From: Gentiana macrophylla
Taxonomy: Eukaryota; Streptophyta; Magnoliopsida; Gentianales; Gentianaceae
Assembly: GCA_026214975.1 (NCBI GenBank)
Contig: CM047806.1
Coordinates: forward strand, 104,665,345-104,729,344
DNA: 64,000 nucleotides
Direction of reading: 5' to 3'
Position numbers and translations under genes: made by a program. The notes under the pieces were generated by a model that searched no databases, was not told the origin of the DNA, and saw nothing but the letters and a program-made list of their open reading frames with translations. Of the stretch, positions 49,301 through 59,506 are shown one piece after another; the stretch's first letter is position 1, and the number at the start of each line of letters is the position of its first letter.

Positions 49301-50581
49301 GTCTGGAAGAGTGTATATCAGTAGGGATGTTGTTTTTAGGATTATAGGGAGAAGGACAACTCCCACAGTTTTTATAGTCTAAAGGACAAAACCAAAAAAA
49401 AACTTGACGGGACGTTGTTGACTGCTCCGGTTTTTTATTTCTCTTTCCTCCCCCATTTTGAAACATTCGTATCTTTTGATCTAGAAATCCAAACGCGATA
49501 AAATTTCCCTGAGTTTTTTATTTTTGATGCTTTTCGTTTTGAGACTTGGTTCGATATAATTACATCATTTTTTGTGAGATTCACTGTCGAAATTTACTCA
49601 GCGTATATCTCCAGTGTATCCCAAAATTAGTGAATTTCGAATAATAGTGATTTTCAACAGCGGATTTTCTGAAATAACGTCGGAATATGTTGAATGTGGT
49701 TTCAAAATAAAGAGCGTGAAACAATTCCAAAATTTGATGAAAGAATTTTCAAATATAGAGTTCTAGATTGAGAGATATGAGTGTTTAAAAAAGATGGATT
49801 AGAGAAAGTGTGTTGGGTTTTTTCTGGAAAAAAAAGGAGCCAGAAAATTAAATAAAATAGTTTTGCCATTTATGCAAAAGTTTCAAAAAACTGTCTTTCT
49901 CCTTAATTGATGAAATGTTGGTGTCCTTCTCCCTCAATCCCTCAAAATAAAATACTAACGAATGAAATGTTTTTGCTCTCAAAAAATGTTATTATGTGAA
50001 ATATTTATTTATAGGAATAGAATGATTAATGTGTTCATGTCATGTTATATATATAGTAGTGTTTTTCATCAATATATGTCGCAAATTATATATTAGTGTT
50101 TATTGTCATTATATAGTAGTAGGTCTCCTCGAATCGAAAGGAAGAAACATTAACATACGTTTTCCTGATTGCGAAAAAAACTTAGTATATATTATTGCCC
50201 CTCTAGCGCAGGATCCTGCGTCCACCACTGCTAGAAACTAATTATGATCGATTATAACCAACTGATTTGTTATAATTGCTCCTAACAGATTTTTTGTGCA
50301 AGTGTTCGATCAATTTCCTCGATGAACTTTGCTGCCTGTGGTTTGATCTGTTGAGCTTCGGTTTGCTGTTGTGTTGTTAAATAACTTCAACAATAAATAA
50401 ATGGAATAGAATTTAGAAGCAACTTTTTCCCCATCAAATCATCTAGAAATTGGTAAATCATTATTTAAGAAAAACTATCATAAATCTTATAAAAGAATCA
50501 CCATTCCTATAAAATAATCAAATTAAACATTCAGCCATCTTCTTGATTAGTCATCCTCTTACCACCGAACATTTGGACTTG
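49301..50581. other. Spacer, copia A gag missing
   Basis: A copia gag and 5' LTR would be expected here on the minus strand, but only the first about 170 bp upstream of the protease look element-derived. The rest is AT-rich with no recognised gene. Confidence 0.45.
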
Positions 50582-50592
50582 AATCTCAATTT

Positions 50593-50817
50593 ACTGTCAT
50601 CGAACATGGCTTAATGGTAAATGAGTGCTTCAAAAGAACAATTGAACCTTAATATGAAGTGTGGATGTTCGAATCCCGTAAATATGAGATTTTTTTCAGT
50701 TATTTGGTATAATAGCAAACTCATGACTTTGAGCCACTAGGTTGTCATTAACATTTTCACTCATTCCGTGGGACTGGAAAAAAGTGGACCCTTGTTGTTA
50801 GGGTTTAAGTTTTTTTT
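50593..50817 (+). mobile_element. tRNA-derived SINE with 11-bp target duplication
   Basis: Near its start lies an RNA polymerase III A-box-like sequence (tggcttaatggtaaatg, from 50607) and, about 60 nt later, a B box (gttcgaatccc, 50669-50679). It ends in a T-rich tail (tttaagttttttt). The identical 11-mer aatctcaattt flanks both sides (50582-50592 and 50818-50828). T-tailed, tRNA-derived SINEs of this size are known in plants. No protein is encoded. Confidence 0.7.
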
Positions 50818-50879
50818 AATCTCAATTTCCTAAAATAGGATGAAGTGAATGTCAATAAAGATAGAACTATCAAAATCCA

Positions 50880-51052
50880 TGCCTCATCACGAGATAAGTT
50901 GGAAAGTGATATATGTATGAGTGTAGGGGTATTTGTGTAATTGTATGTGTATGAGGTGGTAGTCTTAGATATATACTTTTGTACTGCACCAAATCTAATG
51001 TTGAGAATCTATCATAATAATAACAAACTTTTATAGTTGGTATCCTTCTTTC
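50880..51052 (+). mobile_element. Copia D 5' LTR fragment and primer-binding region
   Basis: Reverse-complement match of 17897-18075. It is followed by ttggtatcc and tggtagcagagcc (about 51055), variants of the tggtatcagagc initiator-Met-tRNA site, and then by a gag frame. It is truncated at its 5' side. Confidence 0.7.
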
Positions 51053-51092
51053 TTGGTAGCAGAGCCAAGTTCTACCGGCGTAGATAGCCGCC

Positions 51093-51690
51093 ATGAGCTC
51101 CGCCACCTCGATTATGTCCTCCGCCACATCTGCTGCATCTGGAGCTGTTGTTATTTCCATAGCTCCAGAAGTTTCTTCGTCTCCAACAAGTACCCATCTC
51201 ACTGTTGGTCTGCAATCTGGAAACACAAGTAATGAGATGTTTGGCAATTTTCCGACGAGCTTCATCGGAGCTATACCCACCGGAGTTTCCTTCACAACAA
51301 TGCTTGGAGGTGCATCTTTGCCCCCGTTAAGTTACATGCAACTACCGATTTCGTTACCTCCACTTTCAGGACTGAACTTTGGCCGGACTAATTCCACAGC
51401 TGGAATGTTCACACCTGGATACTTTTTAATGCCACCAGCTCCAAATCTTGGGTCTTTAGGTATGAATTCCTTGTCCAACATGCCTTTCTCTCGAAATTTA
51501 AGTCAGACTTGTAATGTCAAGCTGGATAGATCCAACTATCTTCTTTGGAGATCCACAGTTTTACCTATTATTAGAGGACACAGACTTGAGAGTCATGTTC
51601 TTGGTGAAGATCCACAGCTCAGATCAGGATCTGCGTCTTTGTCTCCATCCCCGTTTCAGAGACTACAGACTCTGGAAGAATGGAGTATCA
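51093..51690 (+). pseudogene. Copia D gag, N-terminal fragment
   Basis: The frame starts with a Ser/Ala/Pro-rich N-terminus and reaches NVKLDRSNYLLWRSTVLPI and GHRLESHVLG, the conserved opening of copia gag proteins of the UBN2 type. It breaks near 51690 into unrelated repeat sequence, so the rest of gag and all of pol are missing. The adjoining LTR shows it belongs to the same family as copia A but in opposite orientation. Confidence 0.85.
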
Positions 51691-51692
51691 CT

Positions 51693-52243
51693 GATCAACC
51701 CAACAGCTTAAGCTTTTGGGATATGTGGTAATTCAATACTTTTGACCAAATCGATACCGAAGAAAATTATTCATTTGTCAGGGTTATTTTTTTATCGAAT
51801 AATCATTAATCGAGATTTACTGTATCCTTTTTTGTGTTTGTGTTTTTGGTAAATGATGACATGTCATAGATCGTTTAGAGTTTGAAACACATGTTGAATG
51901 ATTCATGACTTAAAAATCGCTTAAACTTCATGGAGGACCGTTACATGACTTAAAAATCGCTTAAAAATGTTTTTGGAAGAATGTTAATTATCTATCAACC
52001 CAACAGCTTAAGCTTTTGGGATATATGGTAATTCAATACTTTTGACCAAATCGATACCGAAGAAAATTATTCATTTATCGGGGTTATTTTTTTATCGAAT
52101 AATAATTCATCGAGATTTACTGTATCCTTTTTTGTGTTTGTGTTTTTGGTAAATGATGACATGTCATAGATCGTTTAGAGTTTGAAACACATGTTGAATG
52201 ATTCATGACTTAAAAATCGCTTAAACTTCATGGAGGACCGATA
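51693..52243. repeat. Tandem duplication with 300-bp period
   Basis: Sequence from atcaacccaacagcttaagc at 51693 recurs at 51993, and the similarity continues to about 52243 with a handful of substitutions. Short tandem copies of atgacttaaaaatcgcttaaa sit at the junction (51905-51966). Confidence 0.9.
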
Positions 52244-52445
52244 CATAAATATCATTTGGTTCATTGAAATTGTCTTTTTGATTGAAATATACTATGATTG
52301 GTAGTATATGGTGATACTTTAACATTAAACAATAAAAAAAGGCGGACAATAATACACTAAACTATATATATTCAAAGCCGGGCACCGAATATTCTTAGTA
52401 TTTTTTGTTTGTTTGTTTTGATCATGGTATATTGGTATATATCCA

Positions 52446-53520
52446 TCTCTTATTAATAAGAAAACTAGTGTTCAACCCATGTTGACACTTGTTTTTTTTT
52501 CATTGGTCCTTCTTTTTTTTCCTTTTTTTCTGTTGTTCGTAGTAGGTGAATTTTTACTTGTTCATCACCAAATTAATCAAAATTAAATTTTTTTTTGAGA
52601 AGAAATGTTTGAGTTAAATTGTTCCATTTTGGAGACTCAATTGTATCACCTTTTAATGTGTGAATATATGTAGCAAATGTATGACTAATTTCAAAATATA
52701 AAGTAGCGACACATTACTCAGCCGACGATCTTTCAGATCATGCCAAAAAATTGTCTTAGCGTTACATGAAATATTATGAATTTCTTAAAATAAATTCATT
52801 TCATAAAAACATATCTCGGTTGTCTGTATATGATATGACTATTTTCAAATATAAAGTATACGTCATATTTCTCTGCGATCTTTATATCATGCTTAAAAAA
52901 TTTGGGTTTGACGATTACATGAAATATTAAAATTCTTGAAATGAATTTTTTTTTGTTAAAAACATATCGTTTATATAAAATATTAAATATCTGAAAAAAA
53001 TTTATTTCGCCACAAATATTGTTAAGCGGTATAGTGTATTGTTGATTTAATTTCTATGGAAATTCGAATTGTGTATTTTACCTTGGCCGTTAAAATTAGC
53101 CTAGATCTGAGAATACAAAAAAAGGGTTCAGTAGTGTCGAAAGATGTCGATTTTGTGTCATGGAGTATTGACAGTATGTTAGATTTTAATTAATATTCAT
53201 TTCATCAACCGACACTTGTTGGATATGGCGTCGGGGTGTGTCGGAGCGCGTCGTGTCGTGTTTTTGGTAGAACACGTGTTGTTGCAAATAATGTCGAAGA
53301 TAGCTTCATTTTTTCGGTTAAAATAGGTTTAAGTAGAAATTGAAAAAAAAAATTCAGTAGTGTCGAAAATTATCCATACGATGTCGGGAGGTGTCGAAGA
53401 TGTGTCGGATATTCATTTCATCAACCAACACGTGCCGGACATGCCATCGTAATGTATCCGAGTTAATTAAATACAAACCGGGGCAACGCTCGTGCGGAGC
53501 ACGATTGTTTATTTTCCTAG
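52446..53520 (+). mobile_element. Helitron-like non-autonomous element
   Basis: The 5' end TCTCTTATTAATAAGAAAAC follows an A, and the 3' end CCTAG is followed by T, giving the A/T insertion context and CTAG terminus of Helitrons. Eleven to twelve bases before CTAG is the hairpin CGTGC-gga-GCACG, the expected 3' signal. No target duplication, as expected. The 1075-bp interior encodes no RepHel protein. Confidence 0.65.
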
Positions 53521-53629
53521 TATTCAAAATGGAATATTAAGTTGTAGGTGAAACTTTGACAAAGCTACTGATGTGAGTCTTGATGTCGGGAAGTTCTTCT
53601 ATTATGAGTCCATTTGAGGAGTAACATAT

Positions 53630-53687
53630 GTGGATGATTCAGGATCACACAGTTTTAATTCAAACTGTGTGATCCAGAATCATCCAC
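53630..53687. repeat. Strong 26-bp hairpin
   Basis: Arms 53630-53655 (gtggatgattcaggatcaca...) and 53662-53687 pair over 26 positions with one mismatch and a 6-nt loop. It lies just outside the Helitron-like 3' end. Confidence 0.85.
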
Positions 53688-53699
53688 GTGTGTCTACGG

Positions 53700-55681
53700 T
53701 GCTATATGGCAGAGACCAGTGCTATACTGAGATCCTAAAAAAAATATTAAATTTCATTAAAACAATATGCTTGCGTATGTTTTCGTTGGAGTCTTTTACA
53801 CTCCATCAATTATTTCTCACAATTATTTCACCAATCATTATTTCAACTACAAATAAAAAATATTAAATTATCTTTCATCGTTTCACTTTATCTACTTTAT
53901 TTTATTCATTATACTACTTTATTTAAATCTATCTCACCAATCATTTTTTTTATCTACACAAATTTCAAAAAAATATTTTAACTTTCTAATCATTATTTCA
54001 ATCATTTTTATTATAAATTTTATTATCCACTAAGTATACAAAAAAACCTTCAAAATAAGCTTCAACAAAAAACAAACGGAGAAGTTTTTTTTTTTTTTTT
54101 GAAACAATATAGTTTTACTGCAAAAAACTATAAAAACACTACTGCTATCTCTATTGGATTTCCGATTTCACTCTGATGCCCTCACTGTATTTTTTTCTGA
54201 GTCCGTAACTGTTCACCTTAGGGACAAATAAAACGTGTGAATTGCTCAGACCATGATTATTCGTCTAAATACACTTGTTTTTTTTTTTTTTTTTTTTTTT
54301 GTTTTTGTTTTTGTTTTGAAAACATTGTTTGTTCCATTGAAATTCATGGTCTTAGAGCGTACAAATTATTGGTTGATTATGTCAGTCATTAGAAAAAAAA
54401 GGAATGCAAAAAAAAATAATATTTTACCTCTTTACTTGGAATCAGTATTTTACCTTTCTACTTGGAATACACCCCCGGTAGAGTCTTTGGTTGTTATACA
54501 CCGCCGATGGAGTCTCGTGCTGATAACGTGTTATAAATTTATATAAACAAGAAAAAGAACAAGAGAAAATACAAAGTATAAGGAGAAAGTAAATTGCGTG
54601 TGCATTATTTCAATAGTATAAAGAGTATTTATAGTAGATATTACAATGTGAATACAATTAAGTAAATAAAGCATAAAATCTTGTATAACCATAATTTTAT
54701 ATTTTATAACAATATTATTTTTTTTTTTTTTTGGGAGGGAGCAAAATCAATTGTATACAAATTATAGTTTGTTTATTTTGTTGTCCATAAAAAAGAAAAG
54801 AAATTATTGTACGTTGTCACGAGTGGAAAATGTCGTGTTGATTTGGTCCATATGAATCAATTTATTTATTTTAAGTAAAGAAAATGTTGTTACTCACAAT
54901 TTAGACCTTTCCCTTCTACGTCCGAAAAGAAATTTTCCATATACATTCAATATATTTTGAAAAGGCAAAATGGCGTGGATTTCGTGAAACGCGCAAAGTC
55001 GTTGCAGATGATGACTTTGTCAACTGTTTTCATTTACTATATGATTCATATAACCAACGCAATGGAAGAGGATGTTCTTTCCTAGTATCTTCACATACAC
55101 CGAAATAATTTGTGAGTAAATCACAATTACATAGTTTATATTTAATATTTAAACTGTGGGGTTCTGATCAATCCAATGACCACTTCATCCTAAAAACCTT
55201 CATCACACAAAAAAATTTCCAATGGAAGGGCCGGAGGTCAAAGGGGGTTGACGTGATCAAGGGGGAAATTTTTTGCTTGCTTTATCTACATGATGTGGAG
55301 ATGTAAAAAGCTTTAGCTTGAATACCATTTACACGAAAAATCTGTAATACTATATTCCGTCTCATAAAAAAATATTTATTTTTCAAAAGTGGATTATCCT
55401 ATAAAAAGTGTATATTTAGAGAATCAATTCATCTTTTCCAAACATAACCCTATCAAACATTTAATGTTTATATACTATTTTCTTATTTCAAAATAAACAT
55501 TTATTAGGAAATAGGGGTATATATGTTCATTAGTGTTTAAAATACAACACATTAAATGTTTTTTAAATATATGTGCACCATTAAAAATGGACACTCTTTA
55601 TGGGACGTAGATAGTACTTTTGAATGTAAATCGGTGTCTCTGCATAATGCAGAGATAACAAAAAAAATTCTTGGATTCAAA
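53700..55681. other. AT-rich spacer
   Basis: Poly-T runs at 54086-54101 and 54280-54300, and the phrase gtgctgataacgtgttata at 54518, similar to 1995. Such a phrase can mark the edge of an LTR, but no pair or coding sequence supports that. No gene recognised. Confidence 0.45.
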
Positions 55682-56193
55682 GGCGGAGCCAGAAATTTTT
55701 CGTCTGGTGGACTGAGATTTTTTTTAATGTTATTAATAGAGCAAAAGACTAAAATTTATTTATACTTTACGATGTATTTTTTTGTTTATTTCCCGCAGCA
55801 CACTACAAACGTTAACTCCAGTGTCGATTTAGTGGATGTGACGTTACTCACCCGTGACATTTTTGTAACTATAACGTCTGTGTCATCAATGACGCTATTT
55901 TTTAAACGCCAGGTACCACTCACGTTATTTTTGTTAAAAATAATCGTGGTGCGTGAAGTAATTTTTTAAATGTTTGAAATGATCGTGGTGTCGGAAATAA
56001 AAGTGTGATGCCAATGGAATCATTTTTTGGTGTAATGTAGTATACATTTAGTTACTCGAGGTAGGTGGGCCGTAAGACTAATTATCTAGTGGACTTATGA
56101 GTTGGTGGGTTGGACATATATACTATATAAAAAAAATAAAAAAAGGCTGGGTGGGCTTAGCTCACCTTTGCCCGTACTTAAAGCTCCGCCCTT
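55682..56193. mobile_element. TIR element with ggcggagcc / gctccgccc ends, hosting a nested repeat
   Basis: The left end ggcggagccagaa and right end aagctccgccct are inverted. Between them, 55796-56045 is the second copy of the ACGTCA-rich repeat, apparently inserted into the element. The right part includes gggtgggcttagctcacc, shared with the decayed copy near 2165-2335. Confidence 0.55.
55796..56045. repeat. ACGTCA/TGACGT-rich repeat, copy 2
   Basis: Contains gtgacgttactcaccc, cgtctgtgtcatcaatgacgc and a tail with gtggtgtcgga and gatgccaatgg, paralleling copies at 15740 and 56980. The most diverged of the three. Confidence 0.5.
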
Positions 56194-56657
56194 GCTTTAA
56201 TTAAGGTGGTAGATATGTGATTCGAGTTAAACGTTAGTTTTAATTTATTGAGTTGAGTAAATTTGGAAATTTAAAAAGAAAAATTGAAGGGGGAATTTTA
56301 ATTTATAAATTTGAGTTTCAACACCATTTTGTTATGGTTATTTGAAATCATATAGAGGAATCTTGAAACTCGATATAAAATTTGAGCTAACTATAGTACG
56401 AGTTATTTATTTATTACTCTTACATTCCAATTTATCTGATGGGGTTGCAGAAGTTATTTGTTCATTAAGTGTGATGTAATTACATTTCTAGGCAAAATTT
56501 AGTATATGTTTCCTTGTTTTACCTTTATTTATTAGACATAAGAGATTAAAAAAAAAAGGTTATATTAATTATACCCAAGTGCTTTTTATCCATTTCATTC
56601 ATGAAGTCAATGTATTAATTCAGTTTCTTAATAATAAGTGTGATTCTGAGTTATTAG

Positions 56658-56812
56658 AGCATGGATGATAACTCTTGGATGATAACTCTTGGGTTTACAA
56701 CAAACTTGAGTTATTGATGTTATACTCTTGGGTTTACATGGATGATAACTCTTGGCTTGTTAGAGCATGGATGATAACTCTTGGGTTTACAACAAACTTG
56801 TGTTATTGAGCC
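56658..56812. repeat. Local direct repeats of gcatggatgataactcttgg
   Basis: The phrase gatgataactcttgg occurs four times in about 150 bp, two of the copies followed by gtttacaacaaactt. A short, recent local duplication. Confidence 0.85.
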
Positions 56813-56979
56813 AGTGCTGATGATGAGGACTTTTACTATAGTGATGTAACCGGAACCAATTCATGGACCTACAAAAATTTTAGGGGTTATTGGCGCGCCA
56901 AAATCGCCGGCGATACTGTGATCGTTTTTGACTTTTTATAAATAAATCACTCTCTTGTGCGCATTGGATATTTTTATTA

Positions 56980-57265
56980 TTTATCACAACATAAACGTCT
57001 GTGGAACTGACGCCCGTTCTCGGTACGAGCGTCACTGAAACTGACGTTTGTATTCCATTCCAACGTCACTAACACTGATTTTACAGTTATAAATGTATCA
57101 CAGGTGCAAACGTCAGACCCACTGACGTTTTGAGCGAACAAAAACGTCAGTCACTCTGACGCCCATAACGTGTTGTCAAAAAGTGATTAGGTGGTGCCAA
57201 AAAGTAAATGAAAAATAATAAGAAAAAAAATGCCAAGAGTAATTTGGTGGTGTTAATAGAACCCA
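56980..57265. repeat. ACGTCA/TGACGT-rich repeat, copy 3
   Basis: The best preserved copy: gaactgacgcccgttctcgg, tacgagcgtcactgaaactg, aaacgtcagacccactgacg and cgtcagtcactctgacgccc, followed by aggtggtgccaaaaag and a tggtgttaatagaac end. Confidence 0.75.
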
Positions 57266-57286
57266 CATAATTTTATTGCTATATAC

Positions 57287-57556
57287 TACTTCCGTCCCAA
57301 AAAATAAGTTCATTTGTGGTTTTTCACACATATTAAGAAAGTTGGTTAAATTGATTATTTGTCATTCATTTTGATGGAAAAGTCTAAAATGACCTTAAAC
57401 TATTATTAATTTATAGTAGTAAAAAGTGGGTGGGTGGATAATAAATAAGGGGGTAAAAGAAAAAAATGTTATAAATGCTTAATTGGTACTTAAATGGATT
57501 TACATTATGGGAGAAAACAAAAAAACTAAAGTGACTTATATTTTAGGACGGAGATA
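57287..57556. mobile_element. Stowaway-like MITE, copy 3
   Basis: Ends tacttccgtcccaaaaaata and the complement of atattttaggacggagata; the interior matches copies 1 and 2 (ttttcacacatattaagaaa, ggatttacattatggg). Confidence 0.85.
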
Positions 57557-57584
57557 GTATTTATTTAGCTGGAAGATCGGTTTT

Positions 57585-57672
57585 TTTTTTTTTTTCCTCC
57601 TAACGGGGTTCGAACACTAGTTTCCATTAGACGTTATAGTCTAACTCACCACTAGACCGATGCACCTTGTGC
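57585..57672 (-). mobile_element. Short tRNA-like retroposon (SINE) with 17-bp target duplication
   Basis: On the minus strand, ggtgcatcggtctagtggtg resembles a tRNA 5' half with A box, and gtgttcgaaccccg is a good B box. A poly-A tail follows (T-run 57581-57595 on the plus strand). The 17-mer gctggaagatcggtttt flanks it on both sides (57568-57584 and 57673-57689; the left copy overlaps the tail). This is the signature of LINE-assisted retroposition. At under 90 bp it is very short, essentially a tRNA body plus tail. Confidence 0.7.
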
Positions 57673-57777
57673 GCTGGAAGATCGGTTTTCATTGAATGAG
57701 GGGAGGATATCAGAAACGGCTATTAGGGTTTTGTGAAATTAGGGAAATGAAATGAGGAGGCCGGGTTTTGTGGTTAT

Positions 57778-58158
57778 TGTTAGGAAAAACGAACCGAGCA
57801 ATAGCCATTAACGACGGTAACACAAAATAACAAACAGAAGGAAAAAGACAGAACACCAAATTTACGTGGTTTCCGGCAATATGCCGACTAGTCCACGGGC
57901 GAAAGAGAAATATTACTATACAAGAGGATTACAAAAGATACAACTCTCCTGACGCCTAAAACAATAGCCAAAATAGCTAAGGCAATTGAGAGTTTATCTC
58001 GATTTTGGTACAAATAGGCACACACAAAATAAATAGCCAAAAGGCTATTATATACCAAGCCAAGTCGGCTACTAACTCCACAATTGCCGATGTGGGAAAT
58101 TGGGAATAAACAAATTAACTTGGAATCACTATTGGGCTTTGGCCCACCTACACTAACA
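57778..58158 (-). repeat. 3' LTR of the gag-only copia element
   Basis: Starts tgttaggaaaaacgaacc and ends ctacactaaca (381 bp). On the minus strand a purine-rich tract (tcccaaggtggagattt, 58159-58175) precedes it. Its first about 108 bp match 59399-59506. Confidence 0.88.
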
Positions 58159-58228
58159 AATCTCCACCTTGGGACAAAGGCCACATCCAGAAATAATACT
58201 GCTCTTTCTCCACAAATTTGAAAATTCT

Positions 58229-59290
58229 TCAGACTCTGTCAAACAAGTCCAAGCACTGCTCGAGCTTAATAAATGAACGACGCTTCGTAATGTCTAATTC
58301 TGAACGAGATGACATACGGATTGCAGAATTGCCAATAACTGTGGATCCTTGCAAAACATACAAACCACCCAACCTGCAAGCTTTCATAACAACAAGAGCA
58401 CCTTTAATTAGTCTCAGAACTCCACCTTCAGCGATGTACCTAAATCCAAGAGTCTCAAATGCGCCCAAAGAGATAAGATTTTTCTTCAAATCCGGAACAT
58501 ATCTGACTTTCTTAAGTGTTCCGAAAACACCATCATGGGTCTTGATTCTAACCGTACCAATACCAGCAACCTTGCAAACTGCGCCGTTGCCTAACGAAAC
58601 AACTCCACCTTGAACTGAATCATACGTGGAAAACCAATCTCTATTGGGACACATATGATACGTGCAACCAGAATCCAAGATCCATTCATCAACAGTCCTT
58701 AATTTATCATCAGCAAAGAAAGTATCTCCATCACTCTCATCTTCAACGAAACCAGCCTGACCAGACTCTTTACTATGCTCTTTCTTCTTTTCACATTTTT
58801 CTTTGTTCTTAAGACGATAGCAATCAGATTTGATATGCCCGATCTTTTTACAATAATTGCACGTCAAATCTTTATGTCTGGGATTCAAAACATAATTCTC
58901 ACAATCTGCATCCTTCTTATTTGATCTACCCCGAACTACTAGCACGTCTGCCTGACTACTACTACTTCCCCCAGTTATATCTTTATCAATATGCTCTTTC
59001 GATTTCAAAATCGACTTAATTTCTTTGTAATAAATAGTTTCCTTACCATAAAGCATTGTTTCCCTAAAATGCTTAAACGACTGGGGAAGCGAACACAATA
59101 ACAACAGGGCCTGATCCTCATCATCAATCATAGCATCTGACCTGGCCTTCTTGTCGAGACCATCAAACTCATCATCTGACAATTTCTCCAGCTTTTTCCT
59201 GAATCATCATAGCCTCCATCTTCAACTGCCACATCCCGAAGTTGACGTTTCTGTCGAACTTCTCAAAATAATACTTAGTTACCGTCATGG
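58229..59290 (-). pseudogene. Copia gag-protease, internally deleted element
   Basis: The N-terminus (KFDRNVNFGMWQLKMEAMM, about 59285-59200) is separated by a frameshift near 59190 from a 317-codon frame (59182-58229). That frame has the end of the gag UBN2 domain ([12 protein letters not shown]), a zinc knuckle [14 protein letters not shown] at residues 108-121, and the protease active site [11 protein letters not shown] at 167-177. After GLYVLQGS it jumps to [11 protein letters not shown], which resembles the very C-terminus of copia pol. Integrase, RT and RNase H are deleted, and part of gag near residues 10-20 also appears missing. A gag-protease-only derivative. Confidence 0.87.
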
Positions 59291-59378
59291 TGGCTACTCG
59301 GAAAATCTCAACAAATATCTCGGCTCGTAAAACCTCAGCTCTAAAAAAAAACACCTCAAAAAAAACCTCCGGAAATAA

Positions 59379-59396
59379 CCTCAGCTCTGATACCAG
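59379..59396 (-). promoter_or_regulatory. Primer-binding site of the gag-only copia element
   Basis: The minus strand reads ctggtatcagagctgagg, the standard initiator-Met-tRNA site of copia elements, next to the 5' LTR end. Confidence 0.85.
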
Positions 59397-59398
59397 TT

Positions 59399-59506
59399 TG
59401 TTAGGAAAAACGAAGCGAGCAATAGCCCTTAACGACGGTAACACAAAATAACAAACGGAAGGAAAAAGGCAGAACACCAAATTTACGTGGTTTCCGGCAA
59501 TATGCC
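59399..59506 (-). repeat. 5' LTR fragment of the gag-only copia element
   Basis: Matches the first about 108 bp of the LTR at 57778 and then stops abruptly at tatgcc, where copia B sequence begins. The rest of the 5' LTR is missing. Confidence 0.85.

Noticed and set aside
50870..51295. 141-codon minus-strand frame and its match at 17885-18109 as a conserved protein
   Set aside because: The shared translation lies in the copia LTR; similarity is due to LTR homology, not a gene.
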